From NCBI GenBank assembly GCA_009792885.1, contig WMCF01000055.1:1051511-1115510 (forward strand): DNA of 64,000 bases, in the 5' to 3' direction. The position numbers and the translations under genes are program-made. Every line of letters begins with the position of its first letter. The stretch's first letter is position 1. Below, piece by piece: positions 58,444 through 64,000 of the stretch. This DNA is from Eremophila alpestris peregrina. Lineage: Eukaryota > Chordata > Aves > Passeriformes > Alaudidae. The notes under the pieces are model-generated. The model did no database searches. It was not told the DNA's origin and saw nothing but the letters and a program-made list of their open reading frames with translations.

Positions 58444-61400
58444 CCAAACAATGTAAATGTTTTATCAGTTGGAGGATATAATCCATCTGATGTGGCTACA
58501 GTTTTAAACAGAAAAAAAAAACTTTTAACTTCCTGGCTTAGTTCTTTCTGACCTGGTGTTCAGCTTCTCTGCACTCCAGAACCCAGCATTACATGTTTTG
58601 GTTTGATGTATTTCTGGGTCTGTAGGTGACACAAATATTTTTATTGCTAGAAGGAGGAACTTTTATTTTCATCGAAGTTCCCTATGGAGCATTGAACTGG
58701 AGTCAAATACTTACTCATGGATCTGTCAAGCCTACTATTGATGTAGGGAGTTATTGAATATTTATAACAAATTAGCAAAATTAAAACCTTTATGCCATGT
58801 GTCTGGTAAAGATACATTGTATGAAGGGAAGTTCTGATCTGGGTGAGAGTGGAGGAATTTCTGGATTCGTTCTATTTCTTGTCTCTGTGATTTTTTGCAA
58901 TTTTTTGACCAAGCTTTGACCAGGATCAGGTCTTTATCCCTGTTCTAAACATTTCAGTGTTTTAGACAAAAAGTGAAGGATGGAGTGGGAAAGGTCCTGC
59001 AGTTTAATGGTTGGTCCTGGCCAAGCCATCTGTTCCTCCTTTTCTTAAATGGCCAGTATGTCAGCAAGGATTTTGGAAGATTTGCCCACTTTTTCACTCC
59101 ATTGATGGAAAACTTTAGGTAAGTTAGAAACCATGCACAAATGCAGGATGAGAGTACAAAAGTTTGATATAGTAGTGAGGGAGTGGTGTTGGATGGTTAG
59201 AACATGTGAGAAGGAATTGAGCACTGAGGTTTCCATTTCAAGGTTTGCTGTTGGTGAACAGTGCAGCACAGGGAAGGAAATCAGCCTTTCCTATGCCTTA
59301 AACTGGAGAAGAAACAAAAACTGTAAAGATTAGTGATTAGTGTTACTAAAACTTTGAGACTCTTGCCTCAGAAGTGTTGTGAAGTTGCATCTTTACCACT
59401 GGCTATTTAAGTATGTTAAGTATGAAAGCATGTAATGGTGTGTTCTATTCCAAATACTGAATGTTAGGTGATGGTACTCAAGTAACTCAATAGGCATCCC
59501 AGTAATCCATGAGAATTGCCTTCAGGGGGTGTTTACTGACAGAAAACAATCTTAGCTGAGATTTTGGTTCCATTTGTGGTTGTCTTTAGAAGTACTGTGG
59601 TGTCTTCAGCTTTCATTCAGACCCCAAATGCATTAGACTAGCTTGCATAAAGATTTGCATCTTTAAATAGCTTTGAGATCATCAAGAGCAAGAAAAGGCC
59701 CAGATGTGTATATATAAGGGTTTTCTAGCTTAAGATGAAAAAACCATCTTTAAGATGATGCCTTAATTCATGTGCTTGAGGTGCTTCATTGTTTTTTTAA
59801 TCATAGGTTGCTGGTACCAAATTAGCATTTTGTAATAGTTTTAGCATTAGTATTCAGGACAAGTCTGGGTAGGAGGGGGCTGGGGTTTTTTTCCAGTGTT
59901 TTCTTTTTTGTTGTTGTTCTTTTTCTCTTGAAGCTGGAACATAGAGATGGTTTGATGTGTATGTTTACAGTAGCTGTACACTAAGAGCAAAAATAGGTAC
60001 AGAAATGCAGCTGCTCTAACCATTTCCTGACTAACAAGTCAGTCTGACTGGTGAACTAGACTCTTGTTTCTGGTGTTGTGAATTGCATAATGCAGTTTGG
60101 ATGTTAATTTGGAAGTAACCACGGAGGCTGGAGGCTGGGAAGTGTTATTACCTCATTATCCATTGCTCAGGGTTAGCTGTGAGGTTTTGACCATCTGTAC
60201 ACACGCAGAGAGGAGGAGGGAAATGGACAATACAGATCACATATTTCAAGCCAGTATGGATCCTGATTAAGTTTGCAGCTCATCACAGCAGGACAGAGCT
60301 CTCAGGTTGTGTCTCATCTTTACAGTTCAGAATAGTTGCTCAGCTATTGCTTGCTATAAACCCACTCCTTTTAACAAGTATTTTCACTAGGTTGCTGATA
60401 TCATGCTTACTGTTTTATTGGTAAGCAACGTTTTCTCATCCCAGATTTGCTGTAAAAATTGGGGCTTCTGACTTTTGAACAGTTTAATCACACCCTAGGT
60501 GAAAAATAACTAAATAAGATTAGTATTATTCCGTCCTCAGGGTTATTTTAAATACAATGGTATACCTAAATAATTAATAAGAAACCACTTTAATCCTGGC
60601 ACAAACAGGCTGTAGTGTCATTGTGGTTGTTGCAGCTACCACAGTGCATGTTGTTTTACATTATTAACAAAAATAATATGGCAGAAGCCATATGGCAGCG
60701 TATCATGAGTTTTGTACTATGCTGTTTGCTGTGCTAATGCACAGGAATATATTTTTGTAATATCTTATTCACTGCCAGCCCTTTGAATTAGAGCAGATTA
60801 TTTGTTGGATGAGTTGAAAGATGCTGCATCCCGAGGTGTTTGCCATTTCAGCTGCTGTGCAGTGTGTTCCAGCAGCTCCTCTTGCTCCTGCAGAAAAGGG
60901 AGCAGCAGAAGGCAAGCAGTGGTGGTGCCTCCGAGAATCCAGCTACAGAGCGGGGCGGGGGAGTTTCCTGTTGTAACAACAAAGCCAACAATCATCAGGA
61001 TGCTTGTCTGCCATAGAGGAGTGTCTCTGTTAGGGTGTGAGCTGTGTTTCCTGCCTCCCTGTGAATCAAGAATAATTTATTTTGGATCTCTGAGGTTTTC
61101 TTTTCCCCTCTCTGGTAAAAGGCTCCCCCCTTTCCTCCCTCCTCCTCCTCCTTCCTGTCCCCCCCTTCCCAACATATCTCTCAGTGGGCAGGCTTTAAGT
61201 AATGAAATCCTATATCTAAGAACAATGGCATCTGCAAGAGTCACTTGCACAGCTTCAGTGCTGCCGACAAGGATGTCTCTCGCTGCTCTAACAAATAAAT
61301 GCAGCAATGCATTTCTTTTAATTGGGTGAGTAGAAGGAAGCTTGGGCTCTGAAGCTGTGCAAAAGGAGAGACTGAAGTGGCACATCCATCTCTTCTGCAC

Positions 61401-62657
61401 ATTGTTAGTGTGTGAACTGCTTGGGGTGGAGATACAGCCTTTACTCACCCTGGAAATGTCCCTTGCATGTCAGGCAGTACTGGAAATAAGTGCAGATCAG
61501 GCTGTGTTTGGAGGCGGGGCTATACAAAGGCCACTCTGGGCACTCCTGAGTTGCAGACGGGGGCGAAGAGCAGAGATTTAATTCCCCAGGGTGCATTTTT
61601 AGCTCTCAGATTTCCTATGTTACAGTATTGGAGCACACACAATTTCCTGCATTAAACTCAGTGCAGAGCTGAGCGTGCCTGCCATATCCATTTGCAACTG
61701 CTTAGCATGAGCCTTAATACTGAGACACGTGCCACTTAAACCAAGTGCTGTGTCTAGTGCCAAGAGCCTTAAATCCACTCGTGGTTAGTGTACTTTCCTG
61801 CACACTTAGCCCAGCCTAGTTTAGCTTGTTTACAAAGAGATAAGGCAGTGCAGGCATTGCTAGGGCTGTAATGGCATAAGAAATAGCCCTCTGGAGCTCT
61901 CTTGCACAAAACTGTAAAGAAAGGCTGGGTTTATGATCAGTGAGCCCTCCACACATGGCAGATGGGAAGAGCTTCCTCCTTTAAAAATTGTTCCTGGTCT
62001 AGGGGTGTCCGTTCCTAGGAGTTTGATTTTTATTTAATTTTTTTTTTCTAATATTGCTGCTCTTTAGGAGCCTAACACAGTCTCCCTCTCCTGTGTCAGC
62101 CTTTGTCTCCTTTGTTCTGTCAGTGATGCCAACACTGACATGCTCTCAGTTTGAGTGCAGCTGTGGCACAAAACAAAGGGGACCAGAGTTTGTGCTTGTA
62201 CATGAGCATCATTTGGCTGATCAGCATGTGCCCTGGACCAGAGAAAGAAAAGCCAAAACTTTTCACGTGTTACCAAGAAGCTGTAGCTGTGGTGATTAAT
62301 CCTGACTTTAAGATGAGTAAAAATTGCAGTGAAGGTGACATAATCCATCCAAGTTACATAATCCATTCTGAGGACTGACAGACATTCTGTGTGTCAGAGT
62401 TTCAACTCTCTTTGAAAGCACATCCCAAAGCTTGGGCTGTATTAGGCCATGACTGTCATGCCATCTGGATGGGTACTCCACATGCCCTTAGATCATCATG
62501 TGCTAGTGAGAGCAGCTCTTCTGTCTGCCTGGAAATGCCCTTGCACAGTAGAGACAATAATAAATATGCTGAAGAAGAAAACCTGCCTGCCCTCAGGGGC
62601 CAGGGTAAAGAACTCCAGCAGCAGAGGGATTTTTTTGATTCCTTCTAGTGGTAATGG

Positions 62658-62940
62658 AAGAATCACAGAATCAATCAGATTGGAAAAGACCTCTGAGATC
62701 ATTGAGTCCAACCTATGACCTTACACCAGCTTGTCAACCAGACCATGGTGCTATCTGCCATATCCAGTCCTTCCTTAAACACCTCCAGGGACAGTGATTC
62801 CACCTGGGCAGTGCATTCCAGTGTTCACCCTTTCTGGGAATAAATTCTTTCTGATATCCAACCTAAACCTCCCTTGGTGCAGCTTAACACTGTGTCCTCT
62901 CATCCTGTTGCTAAAGAAGAGATTGGTAAAAAAGCCACTG
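62658..62940 (-). mobile_element. CR1 LINE fragment (3' end), best preserved copy
   Basis: Reverse-complement CR1 on the plus strand with all expected blocks in order: 'gaatcacagaatcaatcag' (tail repeat side), 'ttggaaaagacctctgagat', 'cattgagtccaacc', 'aacacctccagggacagtga', 'gatatccaacctaaacctcc' and 'gtgtcctctcatcctgttgc'. About 280 bp of the 3' end remain. Low divergence suggests it is among the younger CR1 insertions here. It lies antisense to MAML3. Confidence 0.95.
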
Positions 62941-64000
62941 CCCAAGTAGCAGGGGAGGTGATGATGACAGTGGTGATTTACAAAGCTTTTGTGCAACTAT
63001 TTTTGAGGGAGGTCAGCACATGTAAAGGGAGTGGTATGTGCTCCTGTGGATTAGTGTTGTAAGCAGTTGAATCTATTAAGCCTTTCGCAGTTTCCCTGTT
63101 GCAGATGCTCTTAATTTTTTTGTATACCAGAGTATCAAAAGCTTAGCCAAAGCTCACTGCTATCTTTTGTCAGGTGCTGTACTAAAAGACACTTGTGTTC
63201 CAGGTATGAGAACAGATCCCAAATGGACAGCAGGCAGAAAAGCAAGGTGGCTGTGACTGGATGTTAACTAACATGATAGCACTGGTCTCTCAGAACATTC
63301 TCCATCCCAAAATTGGAGGAATTTAGGCAATTATGAGAGTGTATGGGGAGCGTGAAAAAAATTAACAGTTTAACTAGTAATGAGGGGTCAGTGTCTGCCA
63401 TGGGCTGATAAGAGGTGGAGGTCTAAATGTGATTTGGAAGAGACAAAGAGAGGCTATGAAGAACCTTGAATGTGAAGAGAAGTAGCTTCCTGGAGAAGTG
63501 AATGTAACCTGTGAGGCAGTTAATAATCAGTCCAGAACCTAACACAACTCCTTTGCAGTGCATTAAGGATGGATGTAGTGATGAAGCCTGTTTGTTGAGG
63601 CAGGAGTTGGACTTGGTTGCCTCTCCCCACTTCTAAAGTGGAGGATACTTTTTTCCATCCAAATAGCTTCTTTGAAGTGCTGAAGTACACTTCTGGGAAC
63701 TTCTGGAAGCAAACCTTCAAGCATACAGGTTTGAAAATCACTGAATGAAATGTAGTAGTATATCAGTGTTGGAATTGTTCTTCTGTAATGAGAGTAAGAT
63801 GGGATAGCATATATGGTTGATTTGTAAGTTCTTACGGACTTCGCTGGGAAAAAATAATTTTCCTGAGTACCTTTTGGAAAGGGAAATAGATGATGAGAGC
63901 CAGGAGCATTCTCTGATGAGCTGTACATTTGGGAGAAACAGAAGCTTTAAGGATTCTTGGTGCTATTACTACTTCACAGATTTGGTAGCCAAGTGTTGTA
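62941..64000. other. MAML3 intron 1, last kilobase of the window
   Basis: AT-rich intron with no recognised exon. A stretch near 63550-63650 vaguely resembles a CR1 3' end but is too degenerate to call. Confidence 0.5.

Larger units (their letters stand above)
47880..62657. other. MAML3 intron 1, long segment without recognised genes
   Basis: About 14.8 kb of mostly AT-rich intron. It contains an AT-rich patch at 53405-53475, a short GT repeat near 54671-54683, T24 at 57209-57232, a perfect hairpin at 58411-58443 and a pyrimidine-rich tract near 61090-61170. Frames of up to 175 codons (60802-61329, starting with TTG) and 148 codons (53613-54059, minus) resemble no known family. No RNA gene is supported. 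Confidence 0.5.
31564..64000 (+). other. MAML3: MAML3 intron 1 (incomplete)
   Basis: From the donor to the window end no frame shows the next part of MAML3, which begins LQETVKRKLE in the human protein as I remember it and lies in a large exon. The intron therefore exceeds 32.4 kb, in keeping with the very long first intron of this gene in mammals. Confidence 0.85.

Noticed and set aside
60802..61329. 175-codon plus-strand frame in intron 1
   Set aside because: Begins with TTG, not ATG, and crosses a pyrimidine tract giving a poly-Pro run. No family resemblance, so treated as chance.
63550..63650. Possible CR1 3' end on the plus strand
   Set aside because: Only a vague resemblance ('ggcaggagttggacttggtt'); too short and degenerate to support.
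1..64000. CRISPR arrays, operons, tRNA or rRNA genes
   Set aside because: No regularly spaced repeats, no prokaryotic-style gene packing and no tRNA or rRNA sequence were found; the window is vertebrate nuclear DNA.

Overview
The window looks like a bird nuclear genome, most likely a passerine. It carries several CR1 LINE remnants in both orientations, two LTR pieces of types I know from bird (one from passerine) genomes, AT-rich non-coding DNA broken by sharp CpG islands, and one assembly gap of 69 N. There is no bacterial, phage or organelle gene content. Family recognition is from memory, not from a search.

The only protein-coding gene I can support is MAML3 (Mastermind-like 3, a Notch co-activator), on the + strand. 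Its first coding exon is at 31129-31563: 145 codons ending in a phase-0 splice donor. It sits inside a CpG island of about 3.3 kb (29740-33060) that should hold the promoter, the 5' leader and the start of intron 1. From 31564 to the end the window is intron 1; the large second exon is not reached.

Layout. 1-28700 is non-coding DNA upstream of MAML3, with CR1 fragments (5.8, 7.8, 10.7, 11.3 and 23.4 kb), an orphan CpG island with a 35-bp tandem duplication (8725-9345), the N gap (10111-10179), an LTR on + (19151-19997), a shortened LTR on - (21162-21588) and a long decayed CR1-type LINE (about 21640-23140). 28700-31128 is the promoter-proximal region and leader, with a CTCF-like motif, a splice-acceptor-like site and a chain of upstream ORFs. 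31564-33060 is GC-rich proximal intron with a TATA box pointing antisense. 33060-64000 is AT-rich intron with CR1 fragments, homopolymer tracts, a C-rich tract and a perfect 14-bp hairpin.

Most long open frames in the window are chance frames, mainly in CpG islands. The observations most worth a second look are the uORF chain before MAML3, the orphan CpG island, the antisense TATA box, the outward-facing CTCF-like pair and the short hairpins or palindromes.
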